64,000 bases of DNA, from positions 1,815,668 through 1,879,667 of the forward strand of contig NZ_JADKSJ010000001.1 of assembly GCF_015351235.1 (NCBI RefSeq), in the 5' to 3' direction. Below, piece after piece: positions 1 through 8,165 of the stretch. Within the stretch, counting starts at the first letter, position 1; each line of letters begins with the position of its first letter. The translations under genes and the position numbers were made by a program. Source of the stretch: Plantibacter sp. VKM Ac-2880 (lineage in GTDB: Bacteria > Actinomycetota > Actinomycetes > Actinomycetales > Microbacteriaceae). The notes under the pieces are model-generated. The model saw nothing but the letters and a program-made list of their open reading frames with translations, made no database searches and was not told the DNA's origin.

Positions 1-21
1 TGCCAGCGCCGCACCTGACGA

Positions 22-1113
22 TCAGGAGCCGAGTCGTCGCTGCCATTCGGCCGAGTAGCCGATGATGCGGAATGCGAGTCGGTCGTTGATCGCGAGCATG
101 TGGCCGTTCTCGTCCGCGTTCCAGGTGTAGACCCGCGACCGCTCCGGCGCCTGCTCGATCAGCGCCAGCAGGTTGGCAGCCTTCATCCACAGCCCGAGTC
201 GGTGTCCACGGTGGGCCGAGCGGACGAGGGTGTCCCACTGCTCGGCGTGCTCCTTGCCCTCCGTCAGGACGAGCTCGCTGTACCCGGCCACCGATCCGCT
301 GGCGCGGTGCACCGCTGCGACGACGAGGGCATGATCCCCGGCATCGGCCAACTGACGCTCGCGGGCTCGGATCCGTTCGGGTGTCCAGACCTCCGGATCG
401 ATCTCGAGGTCCGCGGCGGGGACGTCGGTGGCCATGTGCTCTCGGGCCGTCGCCAGGGACGCGAGGAACTCGTCCGGGGTCCTGTCGATCCAGTGCACGA
501 GTGCGTAGTCGGGCTCGGCCCGCGAGCGAGCCTCGTGGAGGATCGACGGGAGCTCGTCGGCGATGTCCGCCAACTCGCACCGGTTCGTGCGTTCCACCTG
601 CCCGAGCTTGTACCCGCGCGCCACCGCGAAGCGGGTCGCCTCGGCGCGTGCTGGGACGACCCGATCGCCGACGCTCGCGCCGAGGAGTGGCTCGTCGAGG
701 GGGATGTCCGCGAGGGCGTGCTGGGTGAACGTCGTCACGGTCGGACGTCCGGCAGAGGCCGCGCGCGCCTCGAGTTCGTCGAGGAGTGCCGTCCCGAGAC
801 CGCGCCCCCGGGCACGCGGCAGCACACCGACACTGAGCGACGCGGTCGTCGCAGCCGGTTCGAGCCCGTAGCCCAGCCAGCCTCGACCGACGACCTCCCC
901 GTCCAGTCGTGCAGCAAGGAGGACTCGGCGGTTGAACCGTTGGTCGAGGTACTCCGGCAGCACCATGGTCGGGGTCAGGGAGAAGTCGTCGTTCTTCCAG
1001 ACCTCGGCTTCGAGGGTGTTGGCGACCGCTTGGACGGCGTCGAACACGGCGCCGTCCGACCCCACCGACGCACCGGCCGTCGTGAGGTCCACCTCGTCGA
1101 TCTCGACCCGCAT
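22..1113 (-). CDS. Tandem GNAT-family N-acetyltransferase
   Basis: Predicted 363-residue cytosolic acyl-CoA transferase with two GNAT folds. The N-terminal half holds the acetyl-CoA-binding motif RGRGLGTALLDELE. The C-terminal half has a degenerate copy around HRGHRLGLWMKAANLLAL and ends in a typical GNAT beta strand. Two-domain GNATs of this kind are common in actinobacteria; the mycothiol synthase family has the same layout, but nothing here fixes the substrate. The ATG at 1113 is chosen because GGGGAG lies 6 nt upstream. An ATG at 1143 is open but lacks a ribosome site. The gene is divergent from smc and reaches almost to the window edge. Confidence 0.8.
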   Translation of the reverse strand: MRVEIDEVDLTTAGASVGSDGAVFDAVQAVANTLEAEVWKNDDFSLTPTMVLPEYLDQRFNRRVLLAARLDGEVVGRGWLGYGLEPAATTASLSVGVLPRARGRGLGTALLDELEARAASAGRPTVTTFTQHALADIPLDEPLLGASVGDRVVPARAEATRFAVARGYKLGQVERTNRCELADIADELPSILHEARSRAEPDYALVHWIDRTPDEFLASLATAREHMATDVPAADLEIDPEVWTPERIRARERQLADAGDHALVVAAVHRASGSVAGYSELVLTEGKEHAEQWDTLVRSAHRGHRLGLWMKAANLLALIEQAPERSRVYTWNADENGHMLAINDRLAFRIIGYSAEWQRRLGS

Positions 1114-1201
1114 GCCTGCTCCCCGTCCTCGGCCGACCGTCATTGGCTGTGGCGTCCATGCTACGACCGCCCCGGCGGGCCGACACAGCGTGGTGTCCCT
1201 G

Positions 1202-1225
1202 CCCTGGCCAGGGATTCGCTAGCGT
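1202..1225 (+). promoter_or_regulatory. Candidate smc promoter with palindrome
   Basis: TAGCGT at 1220-1225 fits the actinobacterial TAnnnT -10 pattern. The start of transcription would fall near 1232, giving a leader of about 30 nt that carries the smc ribosome site GAGGAGGT (1251-1258). A perfect 12-bp palindrome, CCCTGGCCAGGG, occupies 1202-1213, where a -35 box or repressor could sit. No clear -35 hexamer is seen. Confidence 0.4.
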
Positions 1226-1262
1226 AGTGGACAGCATCCGCGACGCGGGAGAGGAGGTGCGC

Positions 1263-4200
1263 GTGTACCTGAAGAGCCTGACGCTCAAAGGGTTCAAGTC
1301 CTTCGCGCACCCCACCACCTTCGCGTTCGAGCAGGGCGTCACCTGCGTCGTGGGTCCGAACGGCTCCGGCAAGTCGAACGTCGTCGACGCGCTCGCGTGG
1401 GTGATGGGGGAGCAGGGGGTGAAGACCCTCCGCGGCGGCAAGATGGAGGACGTCATCTTCGCCGGCACGTCGACGAGGGGGCCGCTCGGACGAGCCGAGG
1501 TCACGCTCACCATCGACAACAGCGACGGCGCCCTGCCCATCGAGTACACCGAGGTGACGATCAGCCGGACCCTGTTCCGGAACGGCGGTAGCGAGTACGC
1601 CATCAACGGAGACACCTGCCGGTTGCTGGACGTCCAAGAGTTGCTCAGCGACTCCGGCCTGGGCCGCGAGATGCACGTCATCGTCGGCCAAGGACAGCTC
1701 GACGCCGTGCTCCGCGCGACACCCGAGGAGCGGCGCGGTTTCATCGAGGAGGCGGCGGGGATCCTCAAGCATCGTCGCCGCAAGGAGAAGACCCTCCGGA
1801 AGCTCGAGGCGATGCAGACCAACCTGACGCGACTGAGCGACCTCGCGGGGGAGATCCGGCGGCAGCTGAAGCCGCTCGGACGCCAGGCGGAGATCGCCCG
1901 GGAAGCACAGACGATCGCTGCGGTCGTGCGCGACGCCCGCGCCAGGATCCTCGCCGACGACGTCGTCGGGCTCCGGCGCTCGCTCGACGAGCACAACCGG
2001 TCGGAGAGCGAACGCCACACGGAACGCCTCGTCCTCCAGGAGCAGTTGGAGCAGGCGGAGTCGCGGATCCGCCGGATCGAGCAGACGCAACTGGGCGATG
2101 CGGTCGACGACGCGCGGCGGATCACCTTCGAGCTCGAGAGCGTGCAGGAACGGCTCCGGAACCTCTACACGCTCGCCAATCAGCGTCTGGCGCTCCTCGG
2201 ACCCGCGACCGACGAGGTCGCTGCCGAACCACGGATCACGAGACAGATGGTCGCGGACGCCACCGCGGAGATCGACGGGCTCCGCGCGGCGGTCGTGGAA
2301 GCGGAACTCGCCTTGCGACAGGCGCAGGCGACCACCGCCGAGCAGCGTGCCGCGCTCGACGCGGTGGACGTCGAGATCGCCGCGCAGAGCGCCCTCGTGT
2401 CGAGGCACGACCTGGAGCTGTCGAAACTCGCCGGTGCCGTGGACGCCGCCTCGTCCAAGTTGGCGGCGGTCCGCGGCGAGGCGCTGCGTCAGCAGAACGC
2501 CATCGACGCGGCGGTCCTCCGTCTGGACGCCGCCCGGCTGGAGGTCGAAGCGCTCGGAGACGACCCGACCCTCGCCGACACCGCCGACTCCGGCCTCGAC
2601 GATGCCTACGAGGCGGCCCAGCGCGGTGCGACCGCCGCGGAGGGCGAGATCGAGGGCTTGCGCGAGCAGCTGCACACGCTCGAACGCGAACGAGATTCGC
2701 TCGGTGCCAAGACGAGCGCGCTCTCCCGCGCCCTCGACCTCAAGACCGGGTCGGCGGAACTCGCCGGCAGCGGGCTCGACGGGATCGACGGGATCGTCGC
2801 GGACCGCGTGCAGGTCCGGCCCGGCCACGAGGCGGCCGTGGCGGCAGCGCTCGGGACGCTCGCCGAGGCGGCGGTCGCGGTCGATCGACACGCCGCGCGC
2901 CGAGCGCTCGACCACGCCGCGGACCGCGGGCTGGGCCGGGTCGAGATCGTCATCGCGGAAGGCATCCGCGAGGTGCCGGACGCTCCGGCCGGGTTCACCT
3001 CGGCGGCCGAACTCGTGGACGCACCCCCCGGGGTCCTCGGCATCCTCGCGACGGTCCTCGTCGTCGACTCCCTCGACAAAGCGATCGACGCGTATGACCG
3101 ACTCGGTCCAGCCCTGGCGGCGTTCACGATCGTGACCAGGGACGGCGCCGTCGTCACGGACAGCATCGTCCGCGGGGGGAGTGGTGGCGCGCAGAGTCGC
3201 ATCGAACTTCTCGCCGAACGCGATGCGGCCGCCGACCGACACGGCGAGGTCGAGTCGCTCATCGAACGGGCCCGTTTCGCCCTGGGCGAGCAGCGGACGA
3301 TCCTGCAGGAGGCGAAGCAGACGGCGCAGGCCGCCCTCAACGCCTTGCGCGAGTTCGACGCCAACCGCGCCTCGCAGGCCGAACGGGTCAACCGGGTGAC
3401 CGTCCGGTACGAATCCGCCCAGGCGGAACACGACCGTCTCCTCGCGGCTGCGGCGAACGCCGACGCGGCCGTAGCCGACGCCGTCGTGGCAGCCGACCGC
3501 GCGAGGCAGGAACACGACACCGCCCGGGCGCGTCCACGACCGCTCCTCGACGTGACGGTCCGCGACGCATTGTCCGCCGAACTCGACGCGGCGCGCGAGT
3601 CCGAGGTGCAGCACCGACTGCTCCTGGAGACCGCTCGGGAACGCGTCAGGGCGGAGGAGCTCGCGGTCGCGAACCTCGAGCGGCAGCGGCAGGCCGACGA
3701 GGCCGCCGCGGAGGAGGCGGCACGGCGGGCCGTCATCCGGGCGCGGCAGGCCGCGGCAGCCACCTCCGTCACCGGGGCGCTGCCGCCAGTCCTCGACTCG
3801 GTCGACCGCTCGGTGACCGAGGCGCGGGTCGCCCTCGCGGAAGCCGAGGCGACGAGATCCAGCCGGAACGCCGAACTCGTGCGCTTGCGTGGAGAGGAGC
3901 ACACGCTCCGGCAACGGTTGCAGGTCGTCACCGAGAGCGTCCACGGGCTCGAGCTCCAGATCTACGAGAAGAAGCTGCACCTGTCCGGTCTCCTCGAGCG
4001 CGCCGGGTCGGAGCTGGGACTCGTCGAGGACATCCTGGTCGCCGAGTACGGGCCCGACGTCCCGGTGCCGGTCGACCCTCCGACGCCGCGAGCATCCGCC
4101 CGGACGGCCCCTGAACCAGAGGACGCCGGTCCCGCCGAACCCTCCGACGAGGCGACGGATGCTCCTGCCGATGCGGCTGCTGCGGCGAGCTCGGTCGACG

Positions 4201-4907
4201 AGACGATGGACCTCGACGCGCCCGAGGTGCCGACGACCCCCTACGTCCGCGCGGATCAGCAGAAACGACTCGCCGCCGCCGAGCGCACCTATGCGCAGCT
4301 CGGCCGGGTCAACCCGCTCGCCCTGGAGGAGTTCGCCGCCCTCGAACAACGGCACCGCTTCCTCACCGAACAGCTCGCCGACCTCACCAGCACCCGCGCC
4401 GACCTGTTGTCGATCATCGAGGACATCGACGGGAAGATGGAGGTGATCTTCGCCTCGGCGTTCGCCGACACCGAAGCCGCGTTCACCGAGGTGTTCCCGA
4501 TCCTGTTCCCTGGCGGCACCGGCAGCATCTCGCTCACGGACCCCGACCACATGCTCACCACGGGCATCGAGGTGTCGGTGAAGCCCGCCGGCAAGAAGAT
4601 CGAGCGCCTGTCGCTCCTGTCCGGGGGTGAGCGTTCGCTCGCCGCGGTGGCCCTGCTCATCGCCATCTTCAAAGCCCGGCCGAGCCCCTTCTACATCATG
4701 GACGAGGTGGAGGCGGCCCTCGACGACGCGAACCTCGGGCGGCTGCTCACCATCTTCGAGGACCTCCGACAGACGAGTCAGCTCATCGTGATCACGCACC
4801 AGAAGCGCACGATGGAGATCGCGGACGCCCTCTACGGCGTCTCGATGCGTCAGGACGGCGTGTCGGCCGTGGTCGGTCAACGCGTCGTCGAGGAACGGGC
4901 CGGCTGA
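1263..4907 (+). CDS. smc: Chromosome partition protein SMC
   Basis: ATPase of the condensin-like SMC-ScpAB complex that loops and segregates the chromosome. The 1214-residue protein starts YLKSLTLKGFKSFA, as SMCs do. It has a Walker A GPNGSGKSN near residues 31-39, two long coiled-coil arms, a hinge at about residues 505-640, an ABC signature LLSGGERSL near 1118 and a Walker B with MDEVEAALDD near 1145. The GTG at 1263 is preferred because GAGGAGGT lies 4 nt upstream. An Ala/Pro/Glu-rich stretch at about 930-990 interrupts the returning coiled coil before the C-terminal head. ftsY follows after 51 bp, a common actinobacterial pairing. Confidence 0.97.
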   Translation: MYLKSLTLKGFKSFAHPTTFAFEQGVTCVVGPNGSGKSNVVDALAWVMGEQGVKTLRGGKMEDVIFAGTSTRGPLGRAEVTLTIDNSDGALPIEYTEVTISRTLFRNGGSEYAINGDTCRLLDVQELLSDSGLGREMHVIVGQGQLDAVLRATPEERRGFIEEAAGILKHRRRKEKTLRKLEAMQTNLTRLSDLAGEIRRQLKPLGRQAEIAREAQTIAAVVRDARARILADDVVGLRRSLDEHNRSESERHTERLVLQEQLEQAESRIRRIEQTQLGDAVDDARRITFELESVQERLRNLYTLANQRLALLGPATDEVAAEPRITRQMVADATAEIDGLRAAVVEAELALRQAQATTAEQRAALDAVDVEIAAQSALVSRHDLELSKLAGAVDAASSKLAAVRGEALRQQNAIDAAVLRLDAARLEVEALGDDPTLADTADSGLDDAYEAAQRGATAAEGEIEGLREQLHTLERERDSLGAKTSALSRALDLKTGSAELAGSGLDGIDGIVADRVQVRPGHEAAVAAALGTLAEAAVAVDRHAARRALDHAADRGLGRVEIVIAEGIREVPDAPAGFTSAAELVDAPPGVLGILATVLVVDSLDKAIDAYDRLGPALAAFTIVTRDGAVVTDSIVRGGSGGAQSRIELLAERDAAADRHGEVESLIERARFALGEQRTILQEAKQTAQAALNALREFDANRASQAERVNRVTVRYESAQAEHDRLLAAAANADAAVADAVVAADRARQEHDTARARPRPLLDVTVRDALSAELDAARESEVQHRLLLETARERVRAEELAVANLERQRQADEAAAEEAARRAVIRARQAAAATSVTGALPPVLDSVDRSVTEARVALAEAEATRSSRNAELVRLRGEEHTLRQRLQVVTESVHGLELQIYEKKLHLSGLLERAGSELGLVEDILVAEYGPDVPVPVDPPTPRASARTAPEPEDAGPAEPSDEATDAPADAAAAASSVDETMDLDAPEVPTTPYVRADQQKRLAAAERTYAQLGRVNPLALEEFAALEQRHRFLTEQLADLTSTRADLLSIIEDIDGKMEVIFASAFADTEAAFTEVFPILFPGGTGSISLTDPDHMLTTGIEVSVKPAGKKIERLSLLSGGERSLAAVALLIAIFKARPSPFYIMDEVEAALDDANLGRLLTIFEDLRQTSQLIVITHQKRTMEIADALYGVSMRQDGVSAVVGQRVVEERAG

Positions 4908-4946
4908 TCGTTCGCCGTCCCGCGACGGGACCGCCTCGCCGACGGC

Positions 4947-4952
4947 TACGCT
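4947..4952 (+). promoter_or_regulatory. -10 box of leaderless ftsY
   Basis: TACGCT matches TAnnnT and ends 6 nt before the ftsY ATG. Transcription would then begin at or next to the start codon. There is no ribosome-binding sequence between them and no convincing -35. Confidence 0.5.
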
Positions 4953-4958
4953 GAGACC

Positions 4959-5837
4959 ATGGCTGCACGCACACCCTGGTCGCTCTCCGGTGCCCTCAAA
5001 GGCATGTTCCAACGTCCGACGATCGACGAGACGACGTGGGAGGACCTCGAGGACGCGCTCATCGGCGCCGACTTCGGCCCCGACGTCACCGAGTCGATCG
5101 TCACCGGTCTGCACGCCTCCGTCGACCGCTACCGCACGACCGACCCGCGCGACCTGCAGCGGATGCTCCGCGAGGAGGTCGAGGAGCGGCTGTCGAAGTT
5201 CGACACCACCTTGAAGCTCAGCGAGCGTCCCGCGGTGGTCCTCGTCGTCGGCGTCAACGGGGTCGGCAAGACCACGACCATCGGCAAGTTCGCGAAGTTC
5301 CTCCGCAACTACGACCGCAGCGTCGTCGTCGGGGCGGCCGACACGTTCCGTGCCGCGGCGGTCGAACAGCTCGCGACCTGGGCGGAGCGCGCCGGGGCGC
5401 AGATCGTGCGCCCCCAGCAGCAGGGTCAGGATCCGGCCTCGGTCGCGTTCCAGACGATCGAGTACGCCAAGCGGACGGGAACCGAGATCGTCATCATCGA
5501 CACCGCGGGCCGGCTGCAGACCAAGGGCGGGCTGATGGACGAGCTGTCGAAGATCCGGCGCGTCGTCGAGAAGCAGGCGCCCATCTCGGAGGTGCTCCTC
5601 GTCCTCGACGCGACGACCGGGCAGAACGGCCTGTCGCAGGCGCAGGCGTTCATCGAGCACGCCGGCGTGACGGGGCTCGTCCTGACGAAGCTCGACGGCT
5701 CCGCGAAGGGCGGGTTCGTCCTCGCCGTCCAGGAGAAGACCGGCATCCCGATCAAACTCGTCGGACAGGGTGAGGGGATCGGGGACCTCACCGGGTTCAC
5801 ACCCCACGTCTTCGCACAGAACCTGGTGGGCAACTGA
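4959..5837 (+). CDS. ftsY: Signal recognition particle receptor FtsY
   Basis: GTPase that docks the Ffh-4.5S RNA-ribosome complex at the membrane so that membrane proteins insert co-translationally. The 292 residues comprise the N and G domains with almost no acidic A domain, as is usual in Gram-positive bacteria. The P-loop GVNGVGKTTT is near residues 98-107, DTFRAAA near 128, DTAGRL near 181 and TKLD near 243. The ATG lies 6 nt after a -10 box, so the mRNA is probably leaderless. The stop overlaps the next start by one base, suggesting co-transcription with the small downstream gene. Its partner ffh lies 2.3 kb further on. Confidence 0.97.
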   Translation: MAARTPWSLSGALKGMFQRPTIDETTWEDLEDALIGADFGPDVTESIVTGLHASVDRYRTTDPRDLQRMLREEVEERLSKFDTTLKLSERPAVVLVVGVNGVGKTTTIGKFAKFLRNYDRSVVVGAADTFRAAAVEQLATWAERAGAQIVRPQQQGQDPASVAFQTIEYAKRTGTEIVIIDTAGRLQTKGGLMDELSKIRRVVEKQAPISEVLLVLDATTGQNGLSQAQAFIEHAGVTGLVLTKLDGSAKGGFVLAVQEKTGIPIKLVGQGEGIGDLTGFTPHVFAQNLVGN

Positions 5838-6337
5838 TGGCGATCGAGCATGACTACTTCGGCATCATCGCGACCGAGCCGGGCGGCGGCGTGTACTGGT
5901 CGGACAACATCGACGTGGGCGAGCAGTCCGTGTCCATCTCGCTCAGCGCGCCCGACGAGGACGAGATCCCCGCGGACGCGCTCGACCTCGCGGCCGCGAT
6001 GATCCTGGCCCTCGAGGGCTTCGACCTTCGCTCCCGCGAGGCGATGCTGAGCGAGGTCGACGATCGCACCTCGGAGGTGACGGAGTACATCATCCAGGCC
6101 GTCGAGGAGCTGGGTGAGTCGTTGCCGGACGTCCTCGTCGACGAGTCCGGCGACCGCGACGTCGACGTCATCCGATCAATGACCCTGCTGAGCGTCGGGT
6201 TCGCGCCGCATCAGCACAACGGCGATGAGGCGTTCGCGATCTTCGAGTACTCGCTCGACGCCGACCAGCTCGACGGCGTGCTCATGGTGGCGTACAGCTC
6301 CGACGGCGAGGTCACCGGGGTCACGAGCGAGGACTGA
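5837..6337 (+). CDS. Conserved acidic protein, possibly DUF2004
   Basis: A 166-residue, very acidic soluble protein with no signal peptide, membrane span or catalytic motif. From memory it resembles the actinobacterial DUF2004 family, whose function is unknown; that match is not checked. Its ATG shares a base with the ftsY stop (TGATG), so translation is probably coupled to ftsY. Strong G/C third-position bias supports it as real. It ends convergently with lipA, with a short GTCCCGG/CCGGGAC hairpin (6338-6361) between them. Confidence 0.75.
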   Translation: MAIEHDYFGIIATEPGGGVYWSDNIDVGEQSVSISLSAPDEDEIPADALDLAAAMILALEGFDLRSREAMLSEVDDRTSEVTEYIIQAVEELGESLPDVLVDESGDRDVDVIRSMTLLSVGFAPHQHNGDEAFAIFEYSLDADQLDGVLMVAYSSDGEVTGVTSED

Positions 6338-6361
6338 GTCCCGGAGCCTCGGCCCCGGGAC
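6338..6361. terminator. Short hairpin between convergent genes
   Basis: A 7-bp GC stem GTCCCGG/CCGGGAC with a 10-nt loop starts at the stop codon of the upstream gene and precedes the lipA stop. It has no T-run. It may serve both convergent transcripts, but it is weak. Confidence 0.3.
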
Positions 6362-6374
6362 GCAGCCCCGGCGT

Positions 6375-7391
6375 TCAGACCGCCTGCGCGAACCCGAGCG
6401 AGGAGTCCGCGAGGTGGCGCAGGCCCTCGGGGACCGGCAGACCCTTCGCCGTCATGGACTGCGCCCAGAGACGACCGGCCCGGTACGAGGACCGGACGAG
6501 CGGACCGGCCAGCACGCCGAGGAACCCGACCTCCTCGGCCTCCTCCTTGATCTCGAGGAACTCCTGCGGTTTCACCCATCGGTCGACGGGGAGATGCCGA
6601 GGCGTCGGACGCAGGTACTGCGTGACGGTGATGATGTCCGTGCCCGCCTCGTGCAGGTCCTCGAGCGCCTGGCTGATCTCGCTCCGGTCCTCGCCCATGC
6701 CCAGGATGAGGTTGGACTTCGTGATGAGCCCCGCGGCCCTGGCCTGGGTGAGGACGTCGAGCGACCGCTCGTACCGGAACGCCGGTCTGATCCGTTTGAA
6801 GATGCGGGGGACCGTCTCCACGTTGTGCGCGAACACCTCGGGACGTGAGGCGAACACCTCGCCGAGGAGGTCGGGGTTGCCGGAGAAGTCGGTCGCGAGG
6901 ATCTCCACACCCGTGCCGGGGTTGGTCTCGTGGATGCGGCGGACGGTCTCGGCGTGCAGCCACGCGCCCTCGTCGGGGAGGTCGTCGCGAGCCACACCTG
7001 TCACGGTCGCGTAGCGGAGCCGCATGCGCTGCACGGAGTCGGCGACCCGACGGGGCTCGTCGCGGTCGTAGTCGGCGGGTTTGCCGGTGTCGATCTGGCA
7101 GAAGTCGCACCGCCTGGTGCACTGCGAGCCGCCGATGAGGAAGGTCGCCTCGCGGTCCTCCCAGCACTCGAAGATGTTCGGGCACCCGGCCTCCTGGCAC
7201 ACCGTGTGCAGCCCCTCCTCCTGCACGAGGGTCTGGAGCTGCCGATACTCAGGGCCCATCGTCGCGCGGGTCTTGATCCAGTCGGGCTTCCGCTCGATGG
7301 GCGTCTGGGCGTTGCGGACCTCGAGTCGCAGCAGTTTGCGACCGCCGGTGTCCGCCGCGGCGTCGGGGGCCGGAGCGCCACAGGCGCTCAC
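6375..7391 (-). CDS. lipA: Lipoyl synthase
   Basis: Radical SAM enzyme that inserts two sulfur atoms into octanoyl groups on lipoyl domains of the pyruvate and 2-oxoglutarate dehydrogenases and the glycine cleavage H protein. The 338-residue protein has both expected Fe-S motifs: [12 protein letters not shown] for the auxiliary sacrificial cluster and CTRRCDFC for the SAM cluster. The GTG at 7391 overlaps the lipB stop as GTGA, so translation is coupled; frame extension further upstream runs back into lipB and is unlikely to be used. lipB-lipA form a two-gene operon for lipoate made from octanoyl-ACP. Confidence 0.97.
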   Translation of the reverse strand: MSACGAPAPDAAADTGGRKLLRLEVRNAQTPIERKPDWIKTRATMGPEYRQLQTLVQEEGLHTVCQEAGCPNIFECWEDREATFLIGGSQCTRRCDFCQIDTGKPADYDRDEPRRVADSVQRMRLRYATVTGVARDDLPDEGAWLHAETVRRIHETNPGTGVEILATDFSGNPDLLGEVFASRPEVFAHNVETVPRIFKRIRPAFRYERSLDVLTQARAAGLITKSNLILGMGEDRSEISQALEDLHEAGTDIITVTQYLRPTPRHLPVDRWVKPQEFLEIKEEAEEVGFLGVLAGPLVRSSYRAGRLWAQSMTAKGLPVPEGLRHLADSSLGFAQAV

Positions 7392-8062
7392 GCGACGGCT
7401 CCGACCGCAGGGGCGGAGGTGAACCGCCAACCGTGCTGGAGGTCCGCGAACCGTTCCGCCACGCGATGAGCCACGTCAGCCGGCGTGACCGTGCGGCCGA
7501 GCTCGCTGCTGACCGTGGTGACTCCGGCGTCGGCGATGCCGCAGGCGACGATGTGCTCGAACGGCTCGAGCGAATTGCTGCAGTTGAGGGCGAAGCCGTG
7601 GATGGCGACCCCGGCTTGGATGCGCACGCCGACGGCACCGATCTTCGCCGCGGGGCCACCGTCCACGGGATCCACCCAGACGCCGGATCGTCCCTCGATC
7701 CGGCGCCCAGCGATGCCGATTTCGGCGATCGTCCGCAGCATGACCTCCTCGAGCAGACGCACGTGGGCGACGACGTCGACGGGCTCCGGCAGACGGACGA
7801 TGGGGTAGCCGGTGAGCTGTCCGGGGCCGTGCCAGGTGATCCGCCCACCGCGGTCCACGGGGACGACCGGTGTCCCGTCGTCCGGACGTTCGTCGGCGCG
7901 CGTCAGCTTGCCTGCCGTGTACACCGGCTCGTGTTCGCAGAGGATCAACTGTTCGGGGCCGGTGCCTGCGACCACGGCCGCGTGCACCCGGCGCTGCAGC
8001 GCCCAGCCGTCGAGGTAGGGGACGAACGCCGGGGCGAGTCCGGCGAGGAGGAGCTCTGTCAT
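7388..8062 (-). CDS. lipB: Octanoyl-ACP:protein octanoyltransferase
   Basis: Transfers octanoate from acyl carrier protein to the lipoyl-domain lysine, the step before LipA. The 224-residue protein carries the family motif [15 protein letters not shown], the lysine segment [11 protein letters not shown] and the catalytic cysteine in [11 protein letters not shown]. The ATG at 8062 is preferred over an in-frame GTG at 8071, because that GTG lies inside a TATCGT -10 box 7 nt before the ATG and would not be on the transcript. The gene is first in the lipB-lipA operon and divergent from ffh. Confidence 0.95.
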   Translation of the reverse strand: MTELLLAGLAPAFVPYLDGWALQRRVHAAVVAGTGPEQLILCEHEPVYTAGKLTRADERPDDGTPVVPVDRGGRITWHGPGQLTGYPIVRLPEPVDVVAHVRLLEEVMLRTIAEIGIAGRRIEGRSGVWVDPVDGGPAAKIGAVGVRIQAGVAIHGFALNCSNSLEPFEHIVACGIADAGVTTVSSELGRTVTPADVAHRVAERFADLQHGWRFTSAPAVGAVA

Positions 8063-8069
8063 GGCGGCC

Positions 8070-8096
8070 ACGATAGCATTCTTGGACGCCGTACAA
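8070..8096 (-). promoter_or_regulatory. lipB promoter, leaderless
   Basis: On the minus strand TTGTAC (8096-8091) and TATCGT (8075-8070) are 15 bp apart, and the -10 ends 7 nt before the lipB ATG. This fits a leaderless transcript and decides the lipB start. Confidence 0.5.
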
Positions 8097-8165
8097 ATAC
8101 TCGCTGGCGGCGGTTCCTGCCGTTCGACGGGACCTGGACGCCGACTGCCCTAAACTGGAGGGATC

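Noticed and set aside
100-1227. Long plus-strand frame opposite the acetyltransferase
   Set aside because: No recognisable domain, and it overlaps a well-supported GNAT gene with a ribosome site on the other strand.
1161-5807. Very long open frame on the minus strand opposite smc and ftsY
   Set aside because: It is the mirror of genes with extreme G/C third positions, has no family motif and no ribosome site. The plus-strand genes are certain. Similar antisense frames opposite ffh-lipB, narK, nirB and glgE were rejected for the same reason.
8062-8071. GTG at 8071 as the lipB start
   Set aside because: The GTG lies inside the TATCGT -10 box, so it would not be on the leaderless transcript; the ATG at 8062 fits better.
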